Assembly: GCF_029784155.1 (NCBI RefSeq)
Contig: NC_073693.1
Location: 230,135,621 to 230,199,620 of the forward strand
Source of the DNA: Uranotaenia lowii
Lineage: Eukaryota; Arthropoda; Insecta; Diptera; Culicidae
DNA length: 64,000 bases
Reading direction: 5' to 3'
Shown here: positions 1 through 12,704 of the stretch, in pieces
How positions within the stretch are numbered: the stretch's first letter is position 1
Layout: each line of letters begins with the position of its first letter
Program-made: the position numbers and the translations under genes
Notes under the pieces: model-generated
Seen by the model: the letters and a program-made list of their open reading frames with translations, nothing else
What the model was told of the DNA's origin: nothing
Database searches by the model: none

Positions 1-3000
1 AAACCTTGTTTGTTCCTTTTTTCCTTCTCAATCCAGGGCCCAATATTTCAATTGACGTCGACAAAATACTCAGAACTGAAAATTTTAAGACTTTGATTGC
101 GCTTGAAAATTTAAGAACGTTTCATTTGTTTTTATTGTTTAAATTAATCTTTTTGGCCTCAATTATAACCTAATGAAAAAATAAACAAACTTTTGCTGCC
201 TTTTATTTTGATAACTGGAAGCATACGAATATAAAAACATCTTTATCTCTGACTTTGATCACTGACACTCTTGAAATAAAATATAATAATTTCTTTTTTA
301 TCAAATTCAATTCAATTATCATGTATGTGTTTTTTTAAGTTATTTCCCAAGTCCAAAATTTTGCCTTTTTGAAAATTCACATCTCAAACAATAATTGATT
401 TTTATTAATAAAGATAAAACAGAGAAATGTTTCAATCAACCCTTCAATTGAAAATTAAGAAAACAAATGTTAATTAACATGATTTAAAATGAACAAATAA
501 TATTATTTTGCTGAATCATTTTTAATCATGGTTAATTTCTGACCTGAACTGAAATTTATTTTAGCATTCGGATTCAATTTCTTTTTAATTCTGGTGTTCA
601 ATTTAATGAAGGTATTTGTCGAATCCGCCAGTTCTTTTCTGTACTCTTTTTTCCATATGGACAACACACATCCGTATATACCAATAGTCGTAGAACAACT
701 GAAGTGTTTGCTCCTGTTTGCGTGCTTTGGGATCTTTCTCACTCACTCTCAATTTACACGATGAAACACAAAACTCAAAGACTCGTTATTTTGTGACCAA
801 TTTAAACATTATTATTTTATTGTCACATCCTTTTATCTATTATTTATTTCATCTATCCTCTACAGTATTCTATTTCTTTGCAGTGATACTTTTGTCCAAA
901 CTATAAATTCTGTTTTTATTCGAATATTTTGCATTCGTTTTCTGGTGTTTCGAAAATATTAACTTAAAATATCTTGTTCAGAATAAGAATCTTAATTTTG
1001 AGTTATATATAAAAAAAAATTACCGGGTATAACATTGATTTGAAACTTTAATTGGGATTAGTTTTGAATAATATCAGTAATATTTTTTTATTCACAATAT
1101 CCTTGAGAAAATTTCCAAGGTTTTAAGGTTTAAAGAGATTAAGTTTGTAATTTTGATTTTATTTTCCGTACAGTAAAATGCGAAAAAAGGATACTATGAC
1201 AATTTGTTTTCAAAAATGTTTGAATCCCTGCAGCAATCATCTATTTTTCGTACGCATTAGAAAAACCCATGTTCCCTCAGGAATATAAAAATATTATGAT
1301 AAATAAGTGCCTTCGCCAATCAAACAAAGACAGAGAGACAACGAAAACAAACATAAATCTTCAAGAAAATCCTTTCTCCCCTAGCAGCTGATGGGATCTG
1401 GGGGACACACATCTTGCACAATTTGTCGCAATCCGTTTATTGGCATAGGCTTAAGTCTTCTTTTAAGGGGAAATCCCTTGGAGAGACGAGGCAAATATTG
1501 ATCAATATCGCTGCCAGGTGGTGTCAATTTGAGGTTTTGCTATTCGGAAAAAAAAATTTGAAGAAGGTAATAAACTTTTACTTAGCATCGATAAATGGTT
1601 TGTGGTTAGTTTGTTGAAACCAATAAAATTCGATACTTTCTGTTTTTTCCCGCTCAAAGTTCCATCGACACATTCAATGATTCCGACCCTTATAGGCAAA
1701 TTGACTGCATGCTATGGCAAGAAAAGCGGAAAACTTTCTGGCTAGCAAAGATATCAGTTGCATTTCCGTGCGGGAAATTTTCCTGGGAACGGTTATGGGT
1801 TCCTCCCATTCGAGAATTTTATTTTATTGTCGCTTTCAATAAACACAAACAAGCGTATTTCTCCAATTTCAACGTTGGAATGGATATGCTGATGATGATG
1901 GTGATGCTGTGCTGCTAGAATGCATGCATGGTGTTACGCAAATGCGAGAAAATTTCAACTAGTGATGCCAAAATATTCAACGATATATCAGTGTCCAATG
2001 TCCGCAGACTAATCTACAATTTTAAACTTTAAAACCCCTAAATTGAATCCTAGGAAATGTTTTTTAATCGTAAAACTTTACTTGGAATCATGGCAACACT
2101 TCCAGATCCACTTTGGCAACTAAACAAATATGGCATTCAACTGCTTCCCAGCTCCTTTGGCACGATCCAAGTTCTACATTCGAAGGCTTTCTCATTGTGT
2201 GCATGTTTTCTCCTGCCCTCCAAGCACTAAGAAATATTTAACCCAACTTTATGAGATTTTCCCGCCCATCTCAATACGGATTTTATTGAGTGCTGCAGCA
2301 AATAAAAATCATTGCAATTTTACAAGAATCCTATTTTGCTTCCCAAAGCAGCGGATTCGGCGAACAACGTGGAAAATCCCAATCGAGAAATTGTGAAACC
2401 CCGAACAACGACGACGTGCCAACATTCTAAAATAAAATTAAACGAAATCCCATCAACAGCAGGATATTGTCAATGAAAACACCATAACCTCAATCCGGTA
2501 AGGAAGGAAAATCCAGCACCAAGAAGGGTGCCACTTTTGTACCGGAAAATGGAAACATAATGGTGCAAAAGCTGTCGATCGATTGGAAACAAGCGGTCGC
2601 CATAAACAAATCTCTATGAAAAGAGGACACTTGTCGGCAACCCATCGACTGCAGCCAGGTGTCCAATCGATGTTTTATTTTTTGTTTTTTTCAAAGTGAT
2701 CCAATCGTTTTTCAAGAAACAGGAAGGAAGCAACTTGAGATGACAAACGATGGCCATCACTGGAGATCGTTAGAAACGTGTTCTACCGACTGGTGCCTTG
2801 TTTTCGAGATACGGAAATGTGCAAATGTTTTCCTGCTTTTAAAATATGCTTTCGTAAAAATGGAAACAGGCATAGACAATAACAGCTGCTAATAGGTTTT
2901 TCTTCGGTTTTGGCTTCTCATTGGATTGAAACTCTGAACATTGAAATTAAAGTTTTAGTAAAAAAAAAATTTAGAGGCTCATATCATTGAGAAATAGAGC

Positions 3001-3599
3001 ATTGGGGATCCAGGAGATGGGCATGTTTCATGTTGTTGCAAATTTGCAACAATTAGTATTTTTGCTAAATATCCGAAATATTTGAAAATAATATTTTTTC
3101 ATTATTTTTCCCTTCATGTATTCATCATTGCGCACTATTGAGAATTTTTTCGAGAAAAAATAAAAAAAATCATGAAATGAAGGGTTAAATTATAGAAGCG
3201 AAAATGATTCGAAACCTGTTATTTTAACACCGTTGTATTGATTTGAGGCAATTAGATTCCATTTTTTTCTTTTAAGAATTAAAACTAACGTAATTCAAAA
3301 ATATTTTCAAAGAGGACAAAATTGCACAATTATCTTCAAAATCGATCCTTATTAACATATAGAGGTAATTAAATCACAGAAATTTGCAAAAAATACTCTA
3401 GATCGAGTGATAAAAAAAAAGATGAATTTACAACAGTTCTCTATAGTTTTAAAAGAATAAAAGGAGTATGGAGCCATAAACGTATTACGTAAGAAAGATT
3501 TTGGAATATTCGGATTCCTTCCACTTTGATAGATCAAAACTAGCACAAGGTAGCAAACAATATGGTCAGTTTCAACATCTTACACTAGAAACTATGAAA
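1..3599. other. AT-rich non-coding stretch
   Basis: Both strands carry only short ORFs (under 90 codons) with no recognisable motif. The base composition is strongly AT-rich with frequent poly-A and poly-T runs. A slightly more GC-rich part at about 2100-2900 has no protein similarity I can name. Near 3105-3187 a small hairpin-like pair (CCCTTCATG near 3109, and ATGAAGGG just before a TTAA at about 3184) could be a tiny TTAA-type MITE, but it is too degenerate to call. Confidence 0.6.
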
Positions 3600-3765
3600 T
3601 AAAAGTAATGAAAATAAACAAAACAACTATGTGGCAACAGTGGAAGAGAAGCTTTGAAGTATATACAAAAACACAAGTCAGTCATAAATATCTTTTTGTT
3701 AGCGACAGGCGTGTCTGAGTGAATCTCTTATTCGAGATTCATAGGAATCGTGAAATCACGACAAT
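3600..3765 (+). repeat. Flanking direct repeat, copy 1
   Basis: This ~165-bp segment recurs at 5080-5245 in the same orientation with small differences. Shared landmarks are GGCAACA-TGGAAGAGAAGCT, CACAAGT, GTGTCTGAGTGAATCTCTTA and AATCACGACAA. Both copies contain a small hairpin in which GAATCTC pairs with GAGATTC. The two copies bracket the ~80-bp tandem array, like terminal repeats around a body. No coding potential is visible. It could be a terminal repeat of a non-autonomous element or a segmental duplication. Confidence 0.75.
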
Positions 3766-3829
3766 GGCGTAGTTAGAAAGATGAGCACAGATTTGTAAGG
3801 CTGATGCTCAGATTTTTTGAAAATGGTTC

Positions 3830-4860
3830 CTGCTCCGGTAAATAAGACGGTGTGACTGGAAAAGCGCAAATTGTTAATGCTTCTGCTTGTTACACTGGTA
3901 AATAAGACGGAGAGACGGGAAAGTGCAGATTTTTAAGGCTGTTGCTATGGTTGCATGATACTCCGGTAAATTAAGACAGAGAGAATAGAAAGCGCAGATT
4001 GTTAAGGCAGCTGCTTAGATTATTTGTTCCTCGGGCAAATAAGACAGATTAACTGAAAAAGTGCAGATTGATAAGGCTGCTTCTACTTGTCAACTTTAAT
4101 TTAATCTTCCGGTGGCAAAAGACGGATTGGCTTAGGAAGCGCAGACTTTCAAGTCTTCTGCTGCTGTTGGTTTTCTGGATTTTTCTTTCCGGTGGAAAAA
4201 GACGGAATTGCTTTAGGAAGCGCAGATTTTAAAAGAGCCTACTACTGTTTGGTTGTTATGATACGGCTTCCAGTGGGAAAAGACGGATTGGCCTTAGAAG
4301 CGCAGATTTTCAAGGCTGTATCTGCTGCTGATTGTGTGTTTCGATTTGGCCTTCCGGTGGTAAAAGACAGATTGTATTAGGAAGCGTAGATTTTCAAGGC
4401 TGCTGCTGCTATTTGTTTATTTTGATATGACCTTACGCTGAAAAAAGACGGATTGGCTTAGGAAGCGCAGATTTTGAAATTTGCTGCTGCTGATTGGATG
4501 TTTGGATTTGGTCTTCCGATGGAAAAAGACGAATTGACTAGGAATGCGCAGATTTTCAGAAGCCTTCTGCTGTTTAATTTGACCTTCCAGTGGAAAAAGA
4601 CGGAATGGCTTAGGAAGCGCAGATTTTCAAGGCTGCTTCTGCTGCTAATTGTGTGTTTTGATAAGGCATTCCGGTGGTAAAAGACGAATTGGTTGAGAAC
4701 GCGCAAATCTTTAAGGCTGCTTGGAGTAATTGTTTGTTCTTCCAGCTGATAAGACTGAGGCTGGAGGCTGAGAGGCTGGAAAAGCGAAAATTGTCAAGGC
4801 TGCTGCGATTGTTTTCCAATCATTTCGATTCTGGTAGTAATATAAATGGCTAAAAAATCG
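3830..4860 (+). repeat. Imperfect ~80-bp tandem array (about 12 copies)
   Basis: Successive units begin with variants of TTCCGGTGGAAAAAGACGG and contain AGGAAGCGCAGATTTTCAAG followed by GGCTGCTGCTGCT. Unit starts fall near 3835, 3895, 3963, 4027, 4111, 4190, 4270, 4352, 4434, 4515, 4587, 4670 and 4740. The spacing is about 80 bp in the central, best-preserved copies and shorter at the left edge. Short ORFs here are by-products of the repeats; none is continuous across the array. Confidence 0.85.
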
Positions 4861-5079
4861 TATATTCAAGGTTTGCTGCTGCATTTTTTAAAATTTTTTA
4901 TAAAACTCGTTAAACTATTTATTTGTGATATAAGAATTTTTAAGATTTTTTATTTAAGATATGAGAAGAAAAATGATAAAAGTTTAAAATAAATAAATTT
5001 TTTTTTTTTTTCATATTATTTAAGTTTTAATTTCAGATAAGAGGTGAAAAGGAATGTGGAGGTGAGATAAAACAAAACA

Positions 5080-5245
5080 TTAAGGTTATGAAAATTAACA
5101 AATCACATATGCGGCAACACTGGAAGAGAAGCTACGAAGTGTTAACGAAAACACAAGTAAGTCATTGATTTATTTTTGTGAGCGGCTGACGTGTCTGAGT
5201 GAATCTCTTAATTGAGATTCATGAGAATCGGGAAATCACGACAAC
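5080..5245 (+). repeat. Flanking direct repeat, copy 2
   Basis: Second copy of the ~165-bp sequence at 3600-3765, same strand, with substitutions (for example GAATCTCTTA-ATTGAGATTC against GAATCTCTTA-TTCGAGATTC). A tRNA-like SINE head follows about 80 bp downstream of this copy, but nothing similar follows copy 1. Confidence 0.75.
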
Positions 5246-5324
5246 GCTTATCAGAATCAATTCCAAGTTATACACATCGAGCGTTTTTGAGCTGTTTTGA
5301 AGAGAAATCTCCCTTAAATTTTTG

Positions 5325-5410
5325 TACGTCTCGGTGGTCAAGTGGTTAGGGTGGTAAGACGGTAATAGCTGGTCCACTGATGGCATGGGTTCGATCCTCA
5401 TCTCGGTACT
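5325..5410 (+). repeat. tRNA-like SINE head
   Basis: An A-box-like stretch (TGGTCAAGTGGTTAGGGTGG, from about 5335) and a B box (GGGTTCGATCC, about 5387-5397) lie at tRNA spacing. The T-arm can pair (ATGGG with CTCAT, one wobble) around TTCGATC. The acceptor ends do not pair over seven bases, so this is not a working tRNA gene. It reads as the RNA polymerase III promoter head of a tRNA-derived SINE or an old tRNA pseudogene. No clear tail or target-site duplication is visible. Confidence 0.5.
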
Positions 5411-7429
5411 GGGTGTTAAATGTCAATCCTAAGTTGTTCACGTAATTTATTCAGTCTGTAAAGCCTAAATCGAGCGGTGAATTTCTTTATGAGTTCACGA
5501 TGTCTATTTTTGAGAACTTTTAATAGAAAAAATGCTCATCCCTGAAAATTTTCAACATAGGTAACAGAAGAGACTCTCCTATATCCAACGCACTATTTAA
5601 GAGCTTTGTTGAATCTTAACAATATTGGTCACTCTAGAAGCGAATTCCACACAAGGTTGTTTATAATCTGTTGAATCGATTGTACAATGTAATGTATAAA
5701 GTGTTGCCAGTATGTCTAGTTTGTTGAAAAAAGTTAAAGTTTTTCGCGGGAAAATCTGTAATGTATGCAAAATGAAATAAATGTTTTCTTTGGTTTTAGT
5801 TTTCCTCAAGAATTGTCGTTCTTATTTACCTTCCCGAAAATCAGAAAATGTTCTGGCAAAAAAAATTATTTTTGAAGATTTGCAAAAGACATACACGAGC
5901 AAAGATTTCAAGCTTCAGCTCATAATTTTTCCTAAAAATTTGAAATTTTAAATTTTTAATCTTAGATGTGTTAAGGTTCCTTCAAAAATAAAAAAAAATA
6001 ACCTAACTAGACGCACTGGCTGGTCTTACTGTTTTGATACTTCGCAGTTCCTCTTTTGATTTCATATTTTCAAATTCTACACGCTGAAAAGCGTTGCCAA
6101 CATTTTGGTCTTCATTCAATTTTCACTTACACATTTTTAGTCATAGGGCTCAGCTCAATCTCGGGATTAAAAAAGAAATTTGAAAAGGTAATTAGTTCTT
6201 ATGAAATTAATTCTTTATAGTATGATATAATCTCAAATCAATAATTTTATTTGCTAATCTAGCTGTAAACAAAAAAAATCGAATAAATGGAATAAAATTT
6301 AAGAGTTTTTTAATTATTTATAATAGTTCAGCCGCTTTCTTTTAGTACGTTTTCCTGAGAATTTTCCTATATTGGTTTCTTCTGACCCTGAATACTGTCG
6401 TCGTACAAGTATGTGCATTCGTTTTCAGCTTTTGATCATAATAACACAAAAAGCTAACGCTCATTCTAATTCTCCAGAAGCTATCACAATTGAATTTTTT
6501 TTTTCAAGTAGAAGAGCTGCCTCAGAATATTCAATGCAAAGTGGAGTGTTCCTGAAGAAATATGTTGAAAAAATGATTTTAAAAATTTGTTGAAACATTT
6601 AAATAAATAAATCTTTTTTCGAACCATTTGAAAATTATCATCATTCTATTCATTCCCGGAGAGATTGTCGTTACATAACCAAAAATGCACTAAATTTAGT
6701 TAAAAAAATTGAGACTTGGTCTTTTGCTATCCTCAAACTGATTTTTGAGTTCCATTTCTAGACCGTGCAGCTGAAAAAAAATTTGCTGCACCACACAAAT
6801 TTTGTAAACAAGACCTTATTACGTCATCGTGAATCGATCCAAAAATTGGTGTTGCCAACTTCAACGTTGTCGTGTGTTCTGTCTGCGAAAGTCATGTGTG
6901 TATTTAGCATATGAATGTACGCGTTTGAAAAATTTGAGAATTTTAGGATAAAAAAAGTTTAAAAAATGGCTTAATTTAAAAATTTGATAAAGATGTGTTT
7001 TGTTTTTTTTTTTTTAATTTGATGATAAGAAAATGATTCAAATCCTGTCAACTTTGAATTCCACTATTCAAAATTTTCCGTCTACATTTCCAATAATTTA
7101 AAAGATTGATTAAATGAAAGGAATAGGTTATACATATGGTGGTCTAACCGGTTTTACCGAAACCCGTTAAACCGGTAAAACTGTCAATTTTATCAATACC
7201 GGAAATACCGGGTTTTGGACGATAAAAAACCGGTATTTCCGGTAAATCGTTCATTATTCTTCGGCATTGTAATAAAATTGACACATTTTTTTTACCAAAT
7301 ATGTTTGAGTACAAATACTCAAATTTTGATAAATTAGCTTCAAAATCTAACTTCAATTAACCTAATGGCAAGGTTCATGTGAGATTTTATTATTGATAAA
7401 ACATTTCGATGTAAGTTTTTGAATTAAAA
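5411..7429. other. AT-rich non-coding stretch
   Basis: No gene is recognisable apart from the small inverted-repeat patch at 7143-7243, which is listed separately. ORFs are all below 75 codons and lack motifs. Confidence 0.55.
7143..7243. repeat. CCGGTTT/ACCGGAAA inverted-repeat patch
   Basis: Two short perfect hairpins occur in about 100 bp. GGTTTTACCG (7150-7159) faces CGGTAAAAC (7173-7181). ACCGGAAATACC (7198-7209) faces GGTATTTCCGGT (7232-7243). ACCGG and CCGGT recur through the patch. It looks like a fragment of a dispersed repeat, but I cannot assign a family. Confidence 0.6.
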
Positions 7430-9488
7430 CTATTGTGGCGTTCAAAAAGCATTGACAACCACTATATGGGTATTGGTTGAAAGGGCTAAACTAGAAGCCT
7501 ATTTTTTTTTCCACGCCATCTTGAAATCCAAGATGGCGTCTTCCGCTGAACTTTGAAATGCTGTTAGTCACTGAGAATCGCATGAAATGCCCACAATATT
7601 AGTATTTGGTGAAAGGGCTAAACTATAAGAAGTCGAATTTTGCTATCGGACGTCTACTTGAAATCCAAGATGGCGGCTTCCACTGAACTTTAAACTGCTG
7701 TTAATCACTGAAAATCACATGAAACTCCCACAGTATGGGTATGAGTTGAAAAGGATCAACGAGTAGAATACAAATTTCGCTATCGGACGTCATCTTGAAA
7801 TCCAAGATTGCGGCTTCCACTAAACTATTAAATGATTGAAATCATTGAAAGTCACTAGAAATTCCCACAATATGGTCATTGGGTAAAATGGCTTAATCAG
7901 TTTAAGTTGAAATTCTCTTTAAGATCATTTTGAAATCCAAGATGGCAACTTTCGCTGAACCTTAAAATGCTGTAAATAACTAAAAATCGCTTGAAACCCC
8001 CACAACAATATGGGTATTGGCTGAAAGGGCTAACCTAGAAGAAGTAAAATTTTGCTATCAGGTACATCTCGAAATCCAAGATGGCGGCTTTCACTGAACT
8101 TTAAAATGCTGTTTAATTCTGCAAATGACTAAAAACCGCACGAAAGCTTTACAATATTGGTGTTCGTTGAAAGGGATAAACTAGAAGAACCAGACCCTGA
8201 TTGTTTTTGGCAACCCGCTCGAACAATTTGTTTTGTCAAAATCGAACGATTTTTTCCCAACTTTGTTTTTACTTAGTACTACATTTTTTATCATGTTTTT
8301 GATGCATTTAGCACTTTTTGTGTTTTGTCGATAGTTTTTGTTTTTTGCCATATTTGCTATTTATGTCATTGTATTATGTCTATCATGCTTATATGTCTAA
8401 ATTGTTTTGGTCCTATTAAAGCGAAAACTATAAGGTTATGTTGTTTCTGTTATTTGTTTGATTTAGGGACATGTGCTAAAATCGGATGTTTCAAAAATCG
8501 AATGTTGCCAAAAATGATCGGGGTCTGTATTGTGGTTGCTACTCGTTTAGCCCTTTTACCCAATACCAATATTGTTGGGGTTTCATACGATTATAAGTCA
8601 TATACAACATTTAAAAGTTCAGCGGAAACCGCCATCTTGAATTTGGATGGCGTCAAATATCGAACTTCGACTTTTACTGGTTCATCTTTTTTATTTAATA
8701 CCCATATTGTAAGGGTTTTAGGCGATTTTCAGTCATTTACAGTATTTTCAAGTTGAGTGGTAGCCGCCATCTTGGAATTTAAGATGGCGACGGACAGCGA
8801 AATTCGACTTCTACTCGTTTATTACTTTCACTTAATAACAATATTAAGAAGGTGTCATGATATTTTCAGTTATTTACAACTTTGAAAATAAAAGCGGAAG
8901 CCGCCAACTAGTTTTAATGATGGCGTCAAGCAACAAATTTTGTTCCTCCTATTTGAACGATTTCACTCAATACTCATATTGTAGAGTTATTCATTTTACT
9001 TCCGGTAATTTGAAGTTATCATAGATTTTTATTATTTTTTATTATTTTAACTCAAAATCAACACACAGAACTTATCAAAAATGTGTTAAAATGGGTATTC
9101 CAATTCAAATATGTGCTATCTAATCTGAGCGTGTCCTGTTTTGACATCTTTATCGAGAACTGTCACTAAGTTTTATGGCGGTTTAATAATCAGGCACTGA
9201 GTGCTATTATAGAACATGCAAAAGAAAGCTTGGAGCAAACTTCTAAGTTTGTGTTTTATTATAGCTTAAACATAGCATTCCTAACTCTTTCTAAATAACT
9301 AAAACAGTATGTTTAATGGAAGATTTATGAGCGTTTTCAAAACTATCTAAAAACAGATGGTCGATTCAAGAATATTAGCATTTTGCATGACCATAATAAA
9401 ACCATCATAAAACGAGCTGCACAAAAAAGCCATAATAAAACCATAATAAAACATCGAAATGCTAGTTAGCTTGATCTGTGTTACTTGG
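7430..9488. mobile_element. Large non-autonomous element with palindromic arrays, copy 1 (left end missing)
   Basis: This matches the element at 58371-61130 over its arrays and right end, including the terminal GTTACTTGG (9480-9488) and an AAGAAAGCTTGGAGCAAAC-containing stretch near 9220-9240. It contains five ~135-bp units in one orientation (palindrome centres near 7525, 7665, 7800, 7935, 8080), a unique centre of about 350 bp, then three units in the opposite orientation (near 8640, 8780, 8915). Each unit has a CCATCTTGAAATCCAAGATGG-type palindrome, with variants, next to text resembling GGGTATTGGGTGAAAGGGCT. No transposase is encoded. The left terminus seen in copy 2 is absent here, so this copy looks 5'-truncated. 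The superfamily is unknown. Confidence 0.75.
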
Positions 9489-12036
9489 GTATACCATTTT
9501 TTTCAGGCCGTGAGTTTTCTCGCAAAATTATCGTAAATTAGAAAATTCTCTAGAGTCTTTCACAATACGATAGATGTGGCGGGGAGAGGCGACCTATCGT
9601 GTCACTTGGTCTTTCGTGCATGAGCTTAATAATTTCTCGATGACATCAAATCATAAGTTTTTAAACTAAAGCGGGTTTGTAGATGATGTCGGATGGTGTA
9701 GAGTGCTGTCCCGTTGTTTCTGTTTTGAATAAGTTTAATCCATTTATAAATAAAACAGTTTTTAATATGCTATTCATTTACCCACATCACTCTTCATTTG
9801 GTCTTTCAAATGCAAGTGTTACATTAAACCAAATTTGTATTCCTATAATGACTCGAGAATCTGTTTCAACCAAAGCTAACATAATACAAAACTTGTTTAT
9901 ATTTCACACAATCCTTTTTCTGTTCCGTAGCAAACTAATGGAATGCAAATAACCCTCCCTCACCACGAACGTGAAGAGAACGAAAGTTTCGTTTACAGTG
10001 AGTGAGGAAGAAAAAAAGGACCAACTTTTGCATAATTTGCACCTAGTAATGGTTCACCATTATAAGTCACCCGGTGCGCGCCATCTTCTAGCAGCTAATA
10101 TCCGCTCTCGGAAAAAGCTCAACGGCACCAAACAGACATCCGCGCTATGCGCTGCCTAGAAGCTCCCAGCGAATCTGCAAATCTCAACCGCACATCCAAA
10201 CATCTAGGGTAGAGGTTCCGCTGTTTGGAAATGCTTTCCTAAGTTTCCAACTTAAGATATGAAGGTTAAAACATATGTAGGAACACTCACCCTATCATAT
10301 CGCATAGCAGAAACAGCAACACCTAGCGCATGGTTTTGCATTAACGTGCCAACAACTACTGAGCCGTAAAAGAGGCTTCCGTTTTTTTTTAGCGGTAAAT
10401 TTTTCTGTCCATTTTCTAAATTCACAAAGTCGAAATCCACACCCACACTCTTCTCAGTGTGTCATGCTGCTGCCTACATGTAGGCTGAATAGGCTGGCAA
10501 AAGGTTAGAAAATTGAAACGAGAAAAAAAACCTACCAAACGACCCAACAAGAACGGGACTAGGTAAATGTTTCGAGACGGCACATTAATTTAGCATAAAT
10601 TCACAGAAGATGGTCGACGCTGAACCTTAGAACCATTGGAAGGTACGGTTCAAGTGACTGGGGGAGCAAGAAAAACGAAGAAATAAAATAAGCGGAACCG
10701 AAATAAATCTGCGTAAAAGAAGGTTAGTAAGTGAGATTGAACAATTTAGAGCAGATAGGAACACATGTCGCCCATGAATATTAGACACATGCGAACGACG
10801 ACAGTCAGATGGTATCAAATCTCGGTTAGTCGTGGTTTATTTGAGTAAAGTGTTTTCGAACACTTCCTACTGTTTTCGTTGATCGTATTTTGGATAAGAT
10901 ATTTTGCGAATAAATAAGCCTGGAGGCATATTTTTCCATATGCTTACAAATGATTGAAATGATTTTTCCTGAACCTTAAATACTACAAATAAGTATTTCC
11001 TTAAGTGAATGAACAATGTTATAACAAGATTTCCATTGAAAAAAATATCCAGATTACGATCAAAACAACACTTTCGGTTGAAAAATATCTTTTTCAATAA
11101 CCATCTCGGAAACATACAAGTATAAGAAAATACTTATCAAGATCAAACAATGAAAGAAATGAATCAATTCTGTGACCTTGAAGTCATAATATCAATAAAT
11201 TTTATGTCTGATAAAGTAAAACTAATAAAATATTTGAATTTCAATGCTTAACTTTAGTTGAGAGTAAATCACAGTAATTTTTTACTCTTTGTAGTTTTCA
11301 CACACCTTTGCATTGGTTTCCGAAGTTTTCAAACATAAAAATGCAATTTTTTTAAATAATTTTGCTAAACATCGACCAAAAGTGATTGTTACTCTTACTC
11401 TGTGACCTCACTGCAAATTTTTTCCAGATTGAAAAAATATGAACCAAGAATTATTATTTCAAAATGTAACTATTACGAAAAAGATAATATTTTTTCGAAA
11501 AAAAAACCATTTTGTTTCATGACCATTTACTTTTTTCTTCTGAAGCATGTTAGAACTGCTTGAAAAGTAATGGTTATTTGTAAAAATTGCTAGATGAACA
11601 ACTTTTTAAACATTCTGTCCAAAAAGTAAGTAGAAACATAGATAGGTATTGGCTTTATGTCAATGTTTTTAATTCCCGTGGTTTCAGAAACCGATCTATA
11701 AATTAGAGTGTCTATTCAGAATAAGCTGTATGCATCAAATTAAGCTTGATTTGAAGAAATATTGAATTACTTATGATTTAATGCTATCTACAGAAGTTTA
11801 GGTTTAAGGTATCAACCGGTTGTTTTTTCAACATGAAAAGTTGTAAAACTAGAAATGAGAAGCAGGATCTTTGATTAAAAACTTTTTTTTTATTACTTTG
11901 CCTTTGTGCCCCAGAAATAATGTTCAATTTCTAATAACAGTTTTGTTTAAAATTTTCAGAAATGTATGTCTTGTTTTTCTTAATGTAAATCTTTTAAATC
12001 ATTTTTATTTCAAAATGGAAAACGTAGTGATAAAGG
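9489..12036. other. Non-coding stretch, no gene recognised
   Basis: The sequence is AT-rich, with a less AT-rich part at about 9950-10860. A 62-codon ORF at 9971-10159 (basic, starting MKRTKVSFTVSEEEKK) has no motif I recognise and no visible splice context. I see no RNA gene. Confidence 0.5.
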
Positions 12037-12704
12037 TTGCCGGATTATTCTCACATATATTCAGGCTGAGAAAATCTGGGCTATTTATCTAAAAACCAGG
12101 CAAGATCTGGGCATTTGATTTCAAAAATTCAACCCTGAATCCGGAAAATATCCATGCATAGAAGGTCAAACACCAAGAATAATTTACCACAAATCAAGAA
12201 GAAAAAAACTTCGATTTTTTTTGTTCATCAAATCATTTTTTTTTTTTTTTTGTTTCGATTATAGTCGTTTTACCATCTTTATGGCATTCGCGACTTTATC
12301 AACGTTGCAGTTGGCGGATCGTTATTGAAAAACTTATCCGGTACAACTGTGTTCGATGTTTACTCTTGGGCTCGAACTCACGGACATCGGCTCAGGAGGC
12401 AACAGACTTGCCAACTGAGCTATATCACAAGCCCCTTCATCAAATCATTAAAGCATAGTTTTAGTCGAATTTCAGGCTAAAACCTCTTAATGGTTGTTTT
12501 TATAAAATTTGTTGAAAAATTCGCTATAAGATGCAAAAATGAAAAAAAAAAAAAGAAAAAAATTCAATAAAGGGATGAATATGAATGCCAAATACCTGGT
12601 AAAATGTACCTGATATAAAAAATGTTAAAACATCAACAGTTTTTTGCTTTATTGAGCAAATCAAATATCAGAGCAAATCCGGATAAAACCGGGTAAGGTG
12701 GCAA
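12037..12704. mobile_element. Possible MITE with TTGCCRGG-like ends
   Basis: The left end reads TTGCCGGATTATTCTC (12037-). The right end reads ACCGGGTAAGGTGGCAA (to 12704), whose complement starts TTGCCACCTTACCCGG. The body includes GATCTGGGCATTTGATTT and AATCCGGATAAAACCGG, text also seen in degenerate form at 34282-34755. A tRNA-derived SINE (12238-12435) sits inside it, so this element is the older of the two. Boundaries and family are uncertain. Confidence 0.35.
12238..12435 (-). mobile_element. tRNA-derived SINE, copy A
   Basis: On the minus strand it starts GGGCTTGTGATATAGCTCAG, giving a tRNA-like head with an A box (TAGCTCAGTTGG, complement at 12412-12422) and a B box (GAGTTCGAGCCC, about 12368-12379). 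A unique tRNA-unrelated body follows and it ends in poly-A (poly-T at 12238-12250 on the plus strand). It is bounded by a perfect 14-bp target-site duplication, TTCATCAAATCATT, at 12224-12237 and 12436-12449. A SINE has no protein; it is transcribed by RNA polymerase III from the internal A/B boxes and copied by a partner LINE. Copy B at 13607-13805 differs at only about three positions outside the tail, so both are recent. The perfect TSD also argues for a recent insertion. Confidence 0.92.

Noticed and set aside
8325..8756. 143-codon ORF in the array element
   Set aside because: It crosses the unique centre into inverted array units and is not preserved as a frame in copy 2. It is Cys/Phe-rich without any motif.
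7430..9000. Spaced palindromes considered as a CRISPR-like array
   Set aside because: Units are ~135 bp, diverged, include the spacers in the repeat, and are in opposed orientations in a eukaryotic transposon.
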